Shown here: positions 8,235 to 17,130 of the stretch, piece after piece
Layout: every line of letters begins with the position of its first letter
Position numbering within the stretch: the stretch's first letter is position 1
Assembly: GCF_030440515.1 (NCBI RefSeq)
Contig: NZ_CP076543.1
Coordinates: forward strand, 7,851,001-7,915,000
DNA length: 64,000 nt
Source: Streptomyces xanthophaeus
GTDB lineage: Bacteria > Actinomycetota > Actinomycetes > Streptomycetales > Streptomycetaceae
Direction of reading: 5' to 3'
Made by a program: the position numbers and the translations under genes
The notes under the pieces: generated by a model
Told to the model about the DNA's origin: nothing
The model's database searches: none
The model's input: the letters and a program-made list of their open reading frames with translations, nothing else

Positions 8235-8573
8235 ATGGGTGATGAAGGCCTTCCCCACGGGTCATGGACGTTCCTGACCAGCCACGCCCGTGTCCTGCTC
8301 GCCCTCGCACGCGACCCCGGAGTGCGCCTGCGGGAGGTCGCCGAGACCTGCGTGCTCACCGAGCGGACCGTCCAGGCGATCGTCGCGGACCTGGAGCAGG
8401 AGGGATACCTCACCCGGGTACGCCACGGGCGCCGCAACCACTACCGCATCAGCCCCGGAGCGAAGTTCCGCCACCCCGCCGAGGCGGGCCGCGACATCGC
8501 GGGGCTCCTCGCCCTCTTCGCCGACGACCCGCCGACGACCCGGACACCACGGGCCGAGTCCCGGCGGACGTGA
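8235..8573 (+). CDS. MarR-like winged-helix transcriptional regulator
   Basis: 112 residues with a clear winged helix: LLALARDPGVRLREVAETCVLTERTVQAIVADLEQEGYLTRVRHGRRNHY, covering the recognition helix and wing. The pattern is like the MarR-like small regulators common in Streptomyces. The ATG at 8235-8237 has GGAGG almost touching it, which is too close for an ideal site. The first in-frame ATG, at 8217 and immediately followed by a GTG, is an alternative, and a leaderless start is also possible. It is divergent from the STAS gene and may control it. Confidence 0.75.
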   Translation: MGDEGLPHGSWTFLTSHARVLLALARDPGVRLREVAETCVLTERTVQAIVADLEQEGYLTRVRHGRRNHYRISPGAKFRHPAEAGRDIAGLLALFADDPPTTRTPRAESRRT

Positions 8574-8725
8574 CCACACCGCCTACGTCCGGGGCCGGCG
8601 GACCTTCCGGCAGCGGCCACGGCCGGGAGGGCGCATCCCCCAACCGGCCTACACTCCCCGCCTCATGGCGAGCGGTGCGGCTCCGCGCATGGCACGGTGG
8701 AGGGCGAAGAGAGGTCCACGCACGC

Positions 8726-8765
8726 GGGGCCCGGCCTGTCGACGAAGCCACCCCGGCCGGGCCCC
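8726..8765. terminator. Hairpin in the 8574-8911 intergenic region
   Basis: GGGGCCCGGCC pairs perfectly with GGCCGGGCCCC over an 18-nt loop, downstream of the regulator gene. No U tract follows, as is usual in Streptomyces. The rest of 8574-8911 shows no gene I can support and ends in the ribosome site CGGAGG of the gene at 8912. Confidence 0.5.
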
Positions 8766-8911
8766 GCCACCTATGCCGGGATACCCCTCAACCCCTCGCC
8801 CGCGGCGCGCCCGGGAGCCCTTCCCGCCCGGTTCACGCTGCCGGTCGGGCCCGTCGCGCGGCGCGCGAGGGCACCGGTCAGCCCCCGACCCCGTCACCAC
8901 CGGAGGCCACC

Positions 8912-9187
8912 ATGCTCGAACGCAAGCGACTCCAGGGCCGTACCCAGGTCACCTTCGTCCTGCCCGAGGGCACCCCGCAGGGACCGGTCAGCGTGGTCGG
9001 GGACTTCAACCACTGGAACCCCGCCGCCCACCCCTTCGAACCCCGAGGCGACGGCACCCGCAGGGCCGAGGTCTCCCTCCCCGCGAACAGCGGCCACTCG
9101 TTCCGTTACCTCGCGGCCGGCGACTACTGGTTCGACGACGAACAGGCCGACCACCACGACGGCACCAACAACCGGATCCACACCTGA
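8912..9187 (+). CDS. Isoamylase early-set (CBM48-like) domain protein
   Basis: 91-residue single-domain protein. VSVVGDFNHWNPAAHPFEPRGDG is the classic N-terminal glycogen-binding module seen in branching enzymes and AMPK beta subunits, and it ends FRYLAAGDYWFDDEQAD. No catalytic barrel is attached, so it is likely a free carbohydrate- or glycogen-binding protein in the cytoplasm. GGAGG lies upstream of the ATG. No glycogen enzymes are adjacent. Confidence 0.83.
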   Translation: MLERKRLQGRTQVTFVLPEGTPQGPVSVVGDFNHWNPAAHPFEPRGDGTRRAEVSLPANSGHSFRYLAAGDYWFDDEQADHHDGTNNRIHT

Positions 9188-9210
9188 TGTTGCGCACGAC
9201 GGTCGGCCCC

Positions 9211-9245
9211 GGCACGACGGGGCCTCCGGGAGCCCGTGCCGTGCC
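9211..9245 (+). terminator. Hairpin terminator after the CBM48-like gene
   Basis: GGCACGACGGG pairs with CCCGTGCCGTGCC with a two-base bulge, 24 bp after the stop codon. It lies between the CBM48-like gene and the transporter gene. Confidence 0.5.
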
Positions 9246-9379
9246 TACGCCTGTGGTGTGGTGGGCGGGCACACAGAGGGGTGCCCGAATGTGATGGTCC
9301 GCCACATACGCGGCCGACCTGCGGGCTTCTACGGTGTGGCGACACGGATCGTCCCCGCAGACCCCCGGAAGTGGTGCCC

Positions 9380-10771
9380 ATGACCTCCCCCGCAACGGCC
9401 GTACCGGCACCGGCCGGCATACGGAGAATCGTCGCCGCCAGCCTCATCGGGACCACCATCGAGTGGTACGACTTCTTCCTCTACGGCTCGGCCGCCGCAC
9501 TGGTCTTCAACGAGCTGTTCTTTCCCGGCAGCGAGCCCCTGGTCGGTACCCTCCTCGCCTTCCTGACCTATGCGATCGGCTTCGCGGCCCGCCCGCTGGG
9601 TGGGCTGGTCTTCGGCCACTACGGGGACAAGATCGGCCGCAAGCAGCTCCTCGTCCTCAGCCTGCTCCTCATGGGCGGGGCCACCTTCGCCATGGGCCTG
9701 CTGCCCACCCACGCGAGCATCGGGGTCGGCGCCCCGATCCTCCTCACGCTCCTGCGCCTGATCCAGGGGTTCGCGCTCGGCGGCGAGTGGGGCGGGGCGG
9801 TGCTGCTCGTCTCCGAGCACGGGGACGACAAGAGCCGCGGCTTCTGGGCCTCCTGGCCGCAGGCCGGCGCGCCCGGAGGCAATCTGCTGGCCACCGGGGT
9901 ACTCGCCGTCCTGGCCGCCGTACAGTCCGACGCGGCCTTCCTCGCCTGGGGCTGGCGGATCCCGTTCCTGCTCTCCGGGGTGCTGGTCATGATCGGCCTG
10001 TGGATCCGGATGTCCGTCTCGGAGTCCCCGGTCTTCCTGGAGGCGCAGGCCAGGGCCGCGGAGCGGGCCGCCGCCGGGGCCAAGGCCAAGCCGCCCGTGG
10101 CCGAGGTGTTCCGTACGAACTGGCGCGGGGTCCTGACCGCGATCGGCACCCGCCTCGGCGAGAACATCTCGTACTACGTCATCACCGCCTTCCTCCTCGT
10201 CTACGTCACCAGCCACCTCGGGCTGCCCAAGAGCGACGGCCTGAACGCCGTACTCATCGGCTCCGCCGTCCACTTCGCGGCCATCCCGGCCTGGGGCGCG
10301 CTGTCCGACCGCATCGGGCGCCGCGCCGTCACCCTCTTCGGCTCGGTGGGCATGATCGGCTGGGCGTTCGCGTTCTTCGCGCTGCTGGACTCCAAGTCCT
10401 TCCCGGTGATCGCCGCGGCCGTGACCGTCGGACTGCTCCTGCACGGTGCGATGTACGGACCGCAGGCGGCCTTCATCTCCGAGATGTTCGACACCGAGGT
10501 CCGCTACTCCGGCGCCTCGATGGGGTCCCAGCTGGCCTCCATCATCGGCGGCGCCCTCGCACCGATCATCGCCGTGGCCCTGCTGCGCGACTACGGCTCG
10601 TCCCTGCCCGTCTCCGTCTATCTCGCCACGGCGGCGGCGGTCACCACGCTGACCGTCCTGGTGGCCAAGGAGACCCGCGGGCGTAGCCTGGCCCGGGAAC
10701 ACACCCCGGTACGCGCACCGGTCCCGGCCGCCCGCCGGGCCGGGCACGACCCGTTGCCCGCCGACAACTGA
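9380..10771 (+). CDS. MHS-family (metabolite:H+ symporter) MFS transporter
   Basis: 463-residue permease with about 12 predicted membrane helices. The start of helix 1 (GTTIEWYDFFLYGSAAALVF) and the loop 2-3 motif GHYGDKIGRKQ are diagnostic for the MHS group, which includes ShiA, ProP and KgtP. The second-half repeat of the motif is ALSDRIGRR. The group imports organic acids, osmolytes or similar compounds with protons; the substrate is not readable. The start at 9380 follows a weak GTGG-rich leader; an upstream open frame lacks membrane character. The GAF-PucR regulator downstream probably controls it. Confidence 0.85.
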   Translation: MTSPATAVPAPAGIRRIVAASLIGTTIEWYDFFLYGSAAALVFNELFFPGSEPLVGTLLAFLTYAIGFAARPLGGLVFGHYGDKIGRKQLLVLSLLLMGGATFAMGLLPTHASIGVGAPILLTLLRLIQGFALGGEWGGAVLLVSEHGDDKSRGFWASWPQAGAPGGNLLATGVLAVLAAVQSDAAFLAWGWRIPFLLSGVLVMIGLWIRMSVSESPVFLEAQARAAERAAAGAKAKPPVAEVFRTNWRGVLTAIGTRLGENISYYVITAFLLVYVTSHLGLPKSDGLNAVLIGSAVHFAAIPAWGALSDRIGRRAVTLFGSVGMIGWAFAFFALLDSKSFPVIAAAVTVGLLLHGAMYGPQAAFISEMFDTEVRYSGASMGSQLASIIGGALAPIIAVALLRDYGSSLPVSVYLATAAAVTTLTVLVAKETRGRSLAREHTPVRAPVPAARRAGHDPLPADN

Positions 10772-10871
10772 CCTTCCGGGCCTTCCCGGCCTTGCGGACC
10801 TGCCGAGCGCGGGCGGCACCGGATCGAACGGTGCCGCCCCCGTCCGCGTCGAGCACCACGGAGAGCACCCG

Positions 10872-12863
10872 ATGCCCACCACCCAAGACAGCGGGAGCAC
10901 CGGCACCGGCACCGGCACCGGTGCGCTGCAACGGCTGCGCAACCTCCTGGACCTGCTGGACCAGGGCGCACCCGCCGAGGCGTTCCAGGACGGTGGACTC
11001 CCCGGCGCGGAAGCCGGCCCGCAGGCGGCCGCGGACGCGGTGGTGATCGCGGACGCGACCCGCGTCGCGCTCCGCATCCGCCGCACCCTCAGCCAGCACC
11101 GCCGCCGCGAGGCCGAACTCGCCGCCCTCTTCGACACCGCCGGCGACCTCGCCCGGCTCAGGGAACCGGACGCCGTGCTGAAGGCGATCGTCCACCGGGC
11201 CAAGCTGCTCCTCGGCACGGACGTGACCTACCTGTCCCTCAACGACGAGGAGGCGGGCGACACCTACATGCGGGTGACGGACGGCTCGGTCTCCGCGGCC
11301 TTCCAGCGCGTGCGCCTCGGGATGGGGGAGGGGCTGGGCGGACTGGTCGCGAAGACGTCCCGCCCGTACTCCACCGGCGACTACCGCGAGGACCGGCGCT
11401 TCAGGCACACCACGACGATCGACAGCGCCGTCGCCGAGGAAGGACTGCGGGCCATCCTCGGCGTGCCGCTGCGCCTGGGTACCCGGGTGATCGGCGTCCT
11501 CTACGCGGCCGACCGCACCGCCCGTACCTTCACGCCCGACGAGGTCGCCCTGCTGTCCTCCCTGGCCGACCACGCCGCCATCGCCATCGACGGCGCCCGC
11601 CTGCTGGACGAGACGCGTACCGCACTGGTCGACCTCAACGCGGCCTCGCGGACCATCGAGGCACACAGCGAGGCCATGCGCCGGGCGGAGGAGGCCCACG
11701 ACCGGCTCACCGACCTGGTGCTGCGCGGCGGCGACGTCACCGATGTGGCCACCGCCATCGGCGCCGTCCTGCAGGGCGGCACCCTCGTCCACGACGCCGA
11801 GGGGGCCGAGCTCGCCCGGGCGGGCACCGACCCGCGGCCCCCGTCCGCCGAGGCCGTCGCCGCCTCGCGGGCCGGCGGGCGCGCCGTATTCGTCCACGGA
11901 ACCTGGGTGTGCGCGGTCCTCGCCGGGCAGGAACTGCTCGGCAGCATCGCCCTGACCGGCCGCGCCGACCTCGGCGACGCCGACCGCCGCCTCTTCGAGC
12001 GCGCCAGCCTGGTCACCGCCCTGCTGCTGCTCCTGCGCCGTTCGGTCGCCGAGACCGAGGACCGGATACGGGGCGAACTCCTGGGCGACCTGCTCACCCG
12101 GGCCGCCGACCCGGCCGGACTGTCGGCGCGGGCCCGCCGGCTCGGTATGAACCTGGGCCACCCGCACGCGGTGTTCGTCCTGCACACCGGGGCCGTGCCC
12201 CGGCCCCGGCTGCTGGCGGCCGCCGCCCGCATCGCCCAGGCCCGCAAGGGACTCGCCGGAGTGCACCAAGAGGATGTCGTCCTGGTCTGCCCCGCCGAGG
12301 CTCCCGCCCCCGGACCGGGCCCCGCCCCCGGACCAGGCCCCGGACCGGGCCTCGCCGCCGCGAGCCTCGCGAACGAGCTGCGCCAGGTCCTCGCCGGTCC
12401 CGTCACCGTCGGAGCGGCCGGTCCGGTCACCGGTCCCGCGGAGTTCACCGGCGCCTACGCCGAAGCCCGCCGCTGCCGGACCGCGCTGCGCGCCCTGGGC
12501 CGCGAAGGCACCGGCGCCGCCCTCCACGACCTGGGCTTCCTCGGCGTACTGCTCGGCGATCAGACGGATCTGGGCGGCTACGTACGGCAGACCCTGGGCC
12601 CCGTGCTCGCGTACGACGCGAAGCGCGGTACCGACCTCACCCACACCCTGCGGGCCTACTTCGACGCGGGCGCGAGCCAGTCCCGGGCCGCCGAGGCCCT
12701 CCACGTGCACGTCAACACCGTCGTGCAGCGCCTGGACCGCATCGGCAGCCTGCTCGGCCGTGACTGGCAGCGCCCGGAGCGGGCGCTGGAGCTCCAACTC
12801 GCGCTGCGCATTCATCAGGTGAACCGCCACGACGGCCCCGGCCCGGGCGACTTCGCGGCGTAG
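10872..12863 (+). CDS. GAF-domain PucR/CdaR-type transcriptional regulator
   Basis: 663 residues. An N-terminal helical segment precedes a GAF domain at about residues 80-250 (AILGVPLRLGTRVIGVLYAADR). A middle CdaR/GGDEF-like region follows, interrupted by a Pro-Gly repeat linker near residue 480. A C-terminal PucR helix-turn-helix lies at about 595-629 (ASQSRAAEALHVHVNTVVQRL). Such proteins sense small aromatic or carboxylate ligands and activate nearby catabolic or transport genes. The MHS permease starts 1.5 kb upstream on the same strand, a common pairing. The gene starts at ATG with GGAGAG 7 nt upstream. Confidence 0.85.
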   Translation: MPTTQDSGSTGTGTGTGALQRLRNLLDLLDQGAPAEAFQDGGLPGAEAGPQAAADAVVIADATRVALRIRRTLSQHRRREAELAALFDTAGDLARLREPDAVLKAIVHRAKLLLGTDVTYLSLNDEEAGDTYMRVTDGSVSAAFQRVRLGMGEGLGGLVAKTSRPYSTGDYREDRRFRHTTTIDSAVAEEGLRAILGVPLRLGTRVIGVLYAADRTARTFTPDEVALLSSLADHAAIAIDGARLLDETRTALVDLNAASRTIEAHSEAMRRAEEAHDRLTDLVLRGGDVTDVATAIGAVLQGGTLVHDAEGAELARAGTDPRPPSAEAVAASRAGGRAVFVHGTWVCAVLAGQELLGSIALTGRADLGDADRRLFERASLVTALLLLLRRSVAETEDRIRGELLGDLLTRAADPAGLSARARRLGMNLGHPHAVFVLHTGAVPRPRLLAAAARIAQARKGLAGVHQEDVVLVCPAEAPAPGPGPAPGPGPGPGLAAASLANELRQVLAGPVTVGAAGPVTGPAEFTGAYAEARRCRTALRALGREGTGAALHDLGFLGVLLGDQTDLGGYVRQTLGPVLAYDAKRGTDLTHTLRAYFDAGASQSRAAEALHVHVNTVVQRLDRIGSLLGRDWQRPERALELQLALRIHQVNRHDGPGPGDFAA

Positions 12864-12900
12864 CCTGCGCGGACCCGGTCCAGCTGGCAGGGTGGACGGT

Positions 12901-13644
12901 ATGTGCGGCCGTTACGCTTCCACCCGCAGTCCCGAGGACCTGTCCGGCCTCTTCCAGGCCACGCCCCCGGATCCGGGGCACGTGCTGGAGCCGAGCTGGA
13001 ACGTGGCCCCCACCGATGCCGTGTGGGCGGTGCTGGAGCGCGCCGACCGGGAGAGCGGGGTACTGGAGCGGCAACTGCGTCCCCTGCGGTGGGGGCTGGT
13101 GCCCTCGTGGTCGAAGAGCCTGGCCGGCGGCGCGAAGATGATCAATGCGCGGGTGGAGACGGTGCACGAGAAGCCGGCCTACCGGCGCGCCTTCGCCAAG
13201 CGCCGGTGCCTGCTGCCCGCCGACGGGTTCTACGAGTGGGAGCCCGTGCCCGCCTCCGGTTCTGTGAAGGCCTACAAGCAGCCGTACTTCATCCGTCCCG
13301 AGGACGGCGACGTGATGGCGATGGCCGGGCTGTACGAGTTCTGGCGCGACCCCGCAGTCGCCGCCGACGACGATCCGGCGGCGTGGTGGGCGACCTGCAC
13401 CATCATCACCACCGAGGCCACCGACGCCGCCGGCCGGGTCCACCCCCGGATGCCGCTCGCACTCGCCCCGGCGGACTACGAGGCCTGGCTCGACCCGTCC
13501 CACCAGGACCCGGACGCACTGCGCGCCCTGCTCGCCGCCCCCGCGGGCGGCCGGCTCGACGTCCGCGCCGTGTCGACCGCGGTCAACAGCGTGCGCAACA
13601 ACGGGCCCGAACTCCTCGAAGCGCCCCCCGCCCCCGGTCGCTGA
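12901..13644 (+). CDS. SRAP-family abasic-site protein (YedK/HMCES type)
   Basis: Forms a stable thiazolidine link to abasic sites in single-stranded DNA through its N-terminal Cys, shielding them during replication. The start must be ATG 12901-12903 so that Cys2 becomes the N-terminus after Met removal (MCGRYA). The open frame three codons upstream would bury it. Other family residues are visible: NVAPT, NARVET, the FYEWE loop with the active-site Glu, and the HPRMP His. The 247-residue length is typical. It appears monocistronic. Confidence 0.92.
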   Translation: MCGRYASTRSPEDLSGLFQATPPDPGHVLEPSWNVAPTDAVWAVLERADRESGVLERQLRPLRWGLVPSWSKSLAGGAKMINARVETVHEKPAYRRAFAKRRCLLPADGFYEWEPVPASGSVKAYKQPYFIRPEDGDVMAMAGLYEFWRDPAVAADDDPAAWWATCTIITTEATDAAGRVHPRMPLALAPADYEAWLDPSHQDPDALRALLAAPAGGRLDVRAVSTAVNSVRNNGPELLEAPPAPGR

Positions 13645-13749
13645 GGACATCTCCCGCCCCGGGCGCCGGGAAGCAACTCCCGGAACCTGCTCCAGCCGTC
13701 GGCCCCGGCCCGTGGTGCGTGACGCGCCGCCTGGAGAGGTAAAGAATTA

Positions 13750-13789
13750 TTGACATGGTGTCCTGATTCCTTGACACTATCGATGTCGG
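13750..13789 (+). promoter_or_regulatory. AT-rich promoter with paired GACA/TGTC operators
   Basis: Two TTGACA hexamers lie 21 bp apart (13750-13755 and 13771-13776). Each begins an inverted repeat: GACA-N3-TGTC at 13752-13762 and GACA-N7-TGTC at 13773-13787. The block is strikingly AT-rich for this genome and sits 25-60 bp upstream of the operon that includes an XRE regulator. It is probably the operon promoter overlapped by that regulator's binding sites. Confidence 0.55.
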
Positions 13790-13813
13790 GTTTTCTTTAC
13801 ATGGGGAGTGGTA

Positions 13814-14242
13814 GTGGCAGTCGAGGAGAAACGTGCGTGGATCATGATCGTGGTGACGGTGGTGTCGTACGGGGCGTATCTGGCCGTCGTTCTGGGGCGG
13901 TCCGGGAGTGGGCCCCTGACCCAGCAGCCCTACGCCGCCGCGCTGCTGTGGACGGTCGGCGCGGCGATCGTCGCCTCGATCGCGCTCCACATCACCGTGG
14001 CGCTGCTCTCGCCCGAGGACGGCAAGGTCAAGGACCAGCGCGACCGGGAGATCCACCAGTTCGGTGAGCACATCGGCCAGTCGTTCATCGCGATCGGCGC
14101 CGTGACCGGGATGATCCTGGCGATGGCCGAGGCGGACCGGTTCTGGATCGCCAACGCGATCTTCCTCGGATTCGTCCTGTCGGCGCTGCTCGCGTCGACC
14201 GCGAAGATCGCCTCGTACCGGTCGGGCTTCCACCCGTGGTGA
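13814..14242 (+). CDS. Four-helix membrane protein of unknown function
   Basis: 142 residues with four hydrophobic helices: [55 protein letters not shown] and [21 protein letters not shown] charged central loop ([21 protein letters not shown]) lies between helices 2 and 3. GTG 13814-13816 is favoured because GGGAG lies 5 nt upstream; GTG 13808 is in the same frame. It overlaps the XRE gene (GTGA) and is cotranscribed with it and the oxidoreductase. It may be the target controlled by the XRE protein. Confidence 0.75.
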   Translation: MAVEEKRAWIMIVVTVVSYGAYLAVVLGRSGSGPLTQQPYAAALLWTVGAAIVASIALHITVALLSPEDGKVKDQRDREIHQFGEHIGQSFIAIGAVTGMILAMAEADRFWIANAIFLGFVLSALLASTAKIASYRSGFHPW

Positions 14243-14469
14243 GGCCCACCAGGGTCACCAACAGCATCCGGGCCCTGCGCTTCGCCAACGGCGAGATGAC
14301 CCAGGCCGAGCTCGCCCGCCGGATCGGCGTGACCCGTCAGACCGTCATCGCCATCGAACAGGGCCGCTACTCGCCCTCCCTGGAGAAGGCGTTCGAGATC
14401 GCGCGCGTGTTCGCCGTACCGCTCGACACCGTGTTCCAGTACACCTCCACCGAGGGAGACGACGCATGA
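14239..14469 (+). CDS. Small XRE-family transcriptional regulator
   Basis: 76 residues, essentially one helix-turn-helix ([39 protein letters not shown]). This matches the short YozG-type XRE regulators often paired with a membrane protein (DUF2178-like context). GTG 14239 overlaps the previous stop as GTGA, and the stop overlaps the next ATG as ATGA, so the three genes are tightly coupled. Autoregulation through the operators at 13750-13789 is likely. Confidence 0.88.
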   Translation: MRPTRVTNSIRALRFANGEMTQAELARRIGVTRQTVIAIEQGRYSPSLEKAFEIARVFAVPLDTVFQYTSTEGDDA

Positions 14470-15434
14470 AGGCCATCGTCCAGGACGTCTACGGACCGCC
14501 CGAGGTCCTGCGCATCGAAGAGACGGACCGGCCGGAGCCGGGCCGGGGCGAGGTCCTCGTACGGGTGCACGCGGCCGGCGTCGACCAGGGGGTCTGGCAC
14601 CTCATGGCGGGCATGCCCTACGCGGTCCGCGCCGTGTCGGGCCTGCGCAGACCCAGGACGCGCGTCCGCGGCATGGACGTCGCGGGAGTCGTCGAAGCCG
14701 TCGGCCCCGAGGTCACCCGCTTCCGGCCGGGCGACGAGGTGTACGGCAACTGCCTCGGGTCGTTCGCCGAGTACGCCCGCGCCAAGGAGAACACCCTCGC
14801 GCCCAAGCCGTCCTCCCTCGGCTTCGAACAGGCCGCGGCCGTGCCCGTCTCCGCGTGCACCGCCCTGGGCGCCGTACGGGACAGCGGAAAGGTCGAAGCA
14901 GGCCAGAGCGTCCTCGTCCTCGGCGCCTCGGGCGGTGTGGGCAGCTTCGCCGTACAGGTGGCCAAGGCCTACGGCGCCCACGTCACCGGAGTGTGCAGCA
15001 CCACCAAGACCGACCTGGTCCGCTCCCTCGGCGCCGACGAGGTCCTCGACTACACACAACAGGACCCCGTCGACGGCAGCCGCCGCTACGACGTCATCCT
15101 GGACATCGCGGGCAACCGGCCCATCGCCAGGCTGCGCAAGGCCCTCACCCCCCGCGGGACCCTCGTCATCGTCGGCGGGGAAGGCGGCGGCAACTGGATC
15201 GGCGGCAACCAGCGGCAGCTGGGCGCGATGCTGCTGTCGCCCTTCGTCGGCCACCGGCTGCGCGCGCACGGCACGCTGGTGCGCCACCGCGACCTCGAAG
15301 CCCTCACCGAGCTCATCGAGGCCGGCTCGGTGACCCCCGCCGTCGACCGGACCTACCCGCTGGCCGAGGTACCCGACGCCATCCGCTACCTGCGGGACGG
15401 TCAGGTCCGCGGCAAGATCGCCATCCGGCTATGA
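14466..15434 (+). CDS. Zinc-independent quinone-oxidoreductase-like MDR dehydrogenase
   Basis: 322-residue medium-chain dehydrogenase/reductase. The NADPH-binding loop [23 protein letters not shown] is at about 152-174. It lacks the Cys/His zinc ligands of alcohol dehydrogenases, so it belongs to the QOR/NAD(P)-dependent reductase branch. It should reduce quinones or enones; no specific substrate can be named. It is the third gene of the XRE operon (4-bp overlap). Its 3' end overlaps the convergent endonuclease/phosphatase gene by 6 bp. Confidence 0.86.
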   Translation: MKAIVQDVYGPPEVLRIEETDRPEPGRGEVLVRVHAAGVDQGVWHLMAGMPYAVRAVSGLRRPRTRVRGMDVAGVVEAVGPEVTRFRPGDEVYGNCLGSFAEYARAKENTLAPKPSSLGFEQAAAVPVSACTALGAVRDSGKVEAGQSVLVLGASGGVGSFAVQVAKAYGAHVTGVCSTTKTDLVRSLGADEVLDYTQQDPVDGSRRYDVILDIAGNRPIARLRKALTPRGTLVIVGGEGGGNWIGGNQRQLGAMLLSPFVGHRLRAHGTLVRHRDLEALTELIEAGSVTPAVDRTYPLAEVPDAIRYLRDGQVRGKIAIRL

Positions 15435-16433
15435 GGCGTCCAGCCTGATGCGGGCGGCGACCGGCAGGTGATCGCTGCCGGTGGCGGGCAGCGTCCGGAC
15501 CTCGGCGGCGACCGCCCCGCGGGTCAGGATCTGGTCGATCCGGGCGACCGGCAGGGCTGCGGGCCAGCTGAGGGCGAGCCCCCGCCGCGGCGCGCTCAGC
15601 CGGGAGGTCAGCGGGGCGAGGCCACGGTCGTCCACCGTGCTGTTGAGGTCACCCAGCAGGATCACCCGCTCCAGCTTCTCGGCGGCGACGGCCGCGCCCA
15701 GCAGCCGCGCGCTCTCGTCCCGCGGGCCGGAGCCGAAACCGCTCGCCCGGAAGCGGATCGAGGGCAGGTGCGCCACGTACACCGCGATCTCACCCCGGGG
15801 CGTGCGCACACCGCAGCGCAGGCCGCGGTTCCAGCCCTCTCCGATGCCCTCGGGCCTGATGTCCACGCGGCGGACGCCGGTGAGCGGGTGCCTGGACCAG
15901 AGGCCGACCGTGCCCTCGACCGCGTGGTACGGGTACGCGGGCGCCAGCGCCGCCTCGTAGGCGGCCAGCGCGGAGGGCGTCAGCTCCTCCAGGGCCATGA
16001 GGTCCGGCGCGGACCCGATCAGGGCGCGCGCGGTGCCCGTGGGGTCCGGATTCTCGTCACTCACATTGTGCTGGAGGACCGTGATGTCGTCCGGGCCACG
16101 GTCCGCGGGCAGCAGCAGCCCGCCGAAGAGGCCCACCCACGCGGCCGCGGGCAGCACCACGGCCACCAGCGCGGTGAACGAGCGGCGCACCAGCGCCGGG
16201 ACGAGCAGGACCGGGACCGCGAGGCCCAGCCAGGGCAGGAACGCCTCCAGCGCACTGCCGAGCCGGCCCACCGCGTTGGGGACCGCGGAGTGGAACACCA
16301 GCAGCGCGGCGCTCAGTACGGCGAGCGCCGCGGGAACACGCCCGCGCGTCCAGGGCGTCCGGCCCCGGGCATCGGTGCCCCAGCGCCACCGGGCGGTGCG
16401 CCGCGCGCCGCTCCCCGCCACGTCCACCGCCAC
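15429..16433 (-). CDS. Membrane-anchored endonuclease/exonuclease/phosphatase (EEP) fold protein
   Basis: About 334 residues. Three N-terminal membrane helices (VPAALAVLSAALLVF, FLPWLGLAVPVLLVPALV, LVAVVLPAAAWVGLFGGLLL) precede an EEP catalytic domain outside the membrane. Active-site signatures are LQHNVSDENP, the acidic LEELTP, LLGDLNST and the final GSDHLPVAARI with the catalytic Asp-His. Family members are DNases or phosphoesterases; the substrate is open. The start is uncertain: GTG 16431-16433 follows an AGGCGGGG stretch, GTG 16469 is possible, and the frame stays open to 16631. Confidence 0.75.
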   Translation of the reverse strand: MAVDVAGSGARRTARWRWGTDARGRTPWTRGRVPAALAVLSAALLVFHSAVPNAVGRLGSALEAFLPWLGLAVPVLLVPALVRRSFTALVAVVLPAAAWVGLFGGLLLPADRGPDDITVLQHNVSDENPDPTGTARALIGSAPDLMALEELTPSALAAYEAALAPAYPYHAVEGTVGLWSRHPLTGVRRVDIRPEGIGEGWNRGLRCGVRTPRGEIAVYVAHLPSIRFRASGFGSGPRDESARLLGAAVAAEKLERVILLGDLNSTVDDRGLAPLTSRLSAPRRGLALSWPAALPVARIDQILTRGAVAAEVRTLPATGSDHLPVAARIRLDAS

Positions 16434-16532
16434 CGGAGCCCCGCCTGTCTGCCTCGCACCGTCTTCCACCTGGGGTACGACGCACGACCGGGCGGCCGGG
16501 TTCCCGCCACGGTCTGTGTGGAAGTGTGATCC

Positions 16533-17017
16533 CTGCTGGAGCTCGCCGCGCGCGGGGTCCCGGTCGTACCGACCAGGGTCCTCGAACCGGGCGGGCCCTG
16601 CGACGCGGCGGACTTCGACGGGCCGCACCACGATCGTCCAGCCCTACCTGCCGCTGGTGGAGGAGGAGGGGGAGCGGGCGCTGATCTTCTTCGGCGGCAC
16701 CTTCAGCCACGCGATCCGCAAAGAGGCCCTGCTCACGGAGGCGGGGGCTGATCGACAACTTCAGGGTGCCGCACCCCGGTGCCGCCCCCTACCGGCCGTC
16801 GGAGGCGGAGCTCCGTACGGCGCGGGCGGCGCTGGCCTCCGTTCCCGCCCCCGGCGACCTCCTGTTCGCCCGGGTGGACCTGGCGTTGAACGGGGCCAGG
16901 GAACCCGTGGTCATGGAGCTGGAACTCATCGAGCCGAACCTGTTCCTGCGCATCAACCCGCAGGGGCTGGAGCCCTTCACCGAGGCGGTCGCCGCCGCGG
17001 TGGCCACGGGCCGGTAG
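16533..17017 (+). pseudogene. ATP-grasp protein remnant, truncated and frame-broken
   Basis: Three pieces of one ATP-grasp family protein lie in three different frames. Piece A, from 16533, has LLELAARGVPVVPTRVL. Piece B, from 16630, has TIVQPYLPLVEEEGERALIFFGG and SHAIRKEALL. Piece C, from about 16747 to the stop at 17017, has LLFARVDLALNG and VMELELIEPNLFLRIN with the metal-binding ELELIEP motif. The N-terminal third and the ATP-binding segment between A and B are missing, and a one-base shift in a run of G at about 16742-16747 separates B from C. The loss of whole segments argues against simple sequencing error. Confidence 0.72.
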
Positions 17018-17022
17018 ACACG

Positions 17023-17080
17023 GCGCAGGGGGTGCCCTGCCGTTCGGGCCGGGCCCGATCGACAAGACACCCCCTGGCGC
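17023..17080. terminator. Hairpin between the ATP-grasp remnant and the convergent gene
   Basis: GCGCAGGGGGTG pairs with CACCCCCTGGCGC with one bulged base across a 33-nt loop. It lies between two convergent units and could stop transcription from both sides. Confidence 0.5.
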
Positions 17081-17130
17081 TCCGGCCCCCCGTGACCGGG
17101 GCTTCGGGGAGGGACTGGCCCGGACCCGGG

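Noticed and set aside
9329..11218. A 629-codon minus-strand open frame
   Set aside because: Antisense to the MHS transporter and the GAF regulator; no domain or start signal, only repetitive Asp/Gly/Arg text.
12300..12360. Repetitive GC tract
   Set aside because: It encodes a Pro-Gly linker within the GAF-PucR protein.
10641..12830. A 729-codon minus-strand open frame
   Set aside because: Antisense to the GAF-PucR gene, whose domains are clear on the plus strand.
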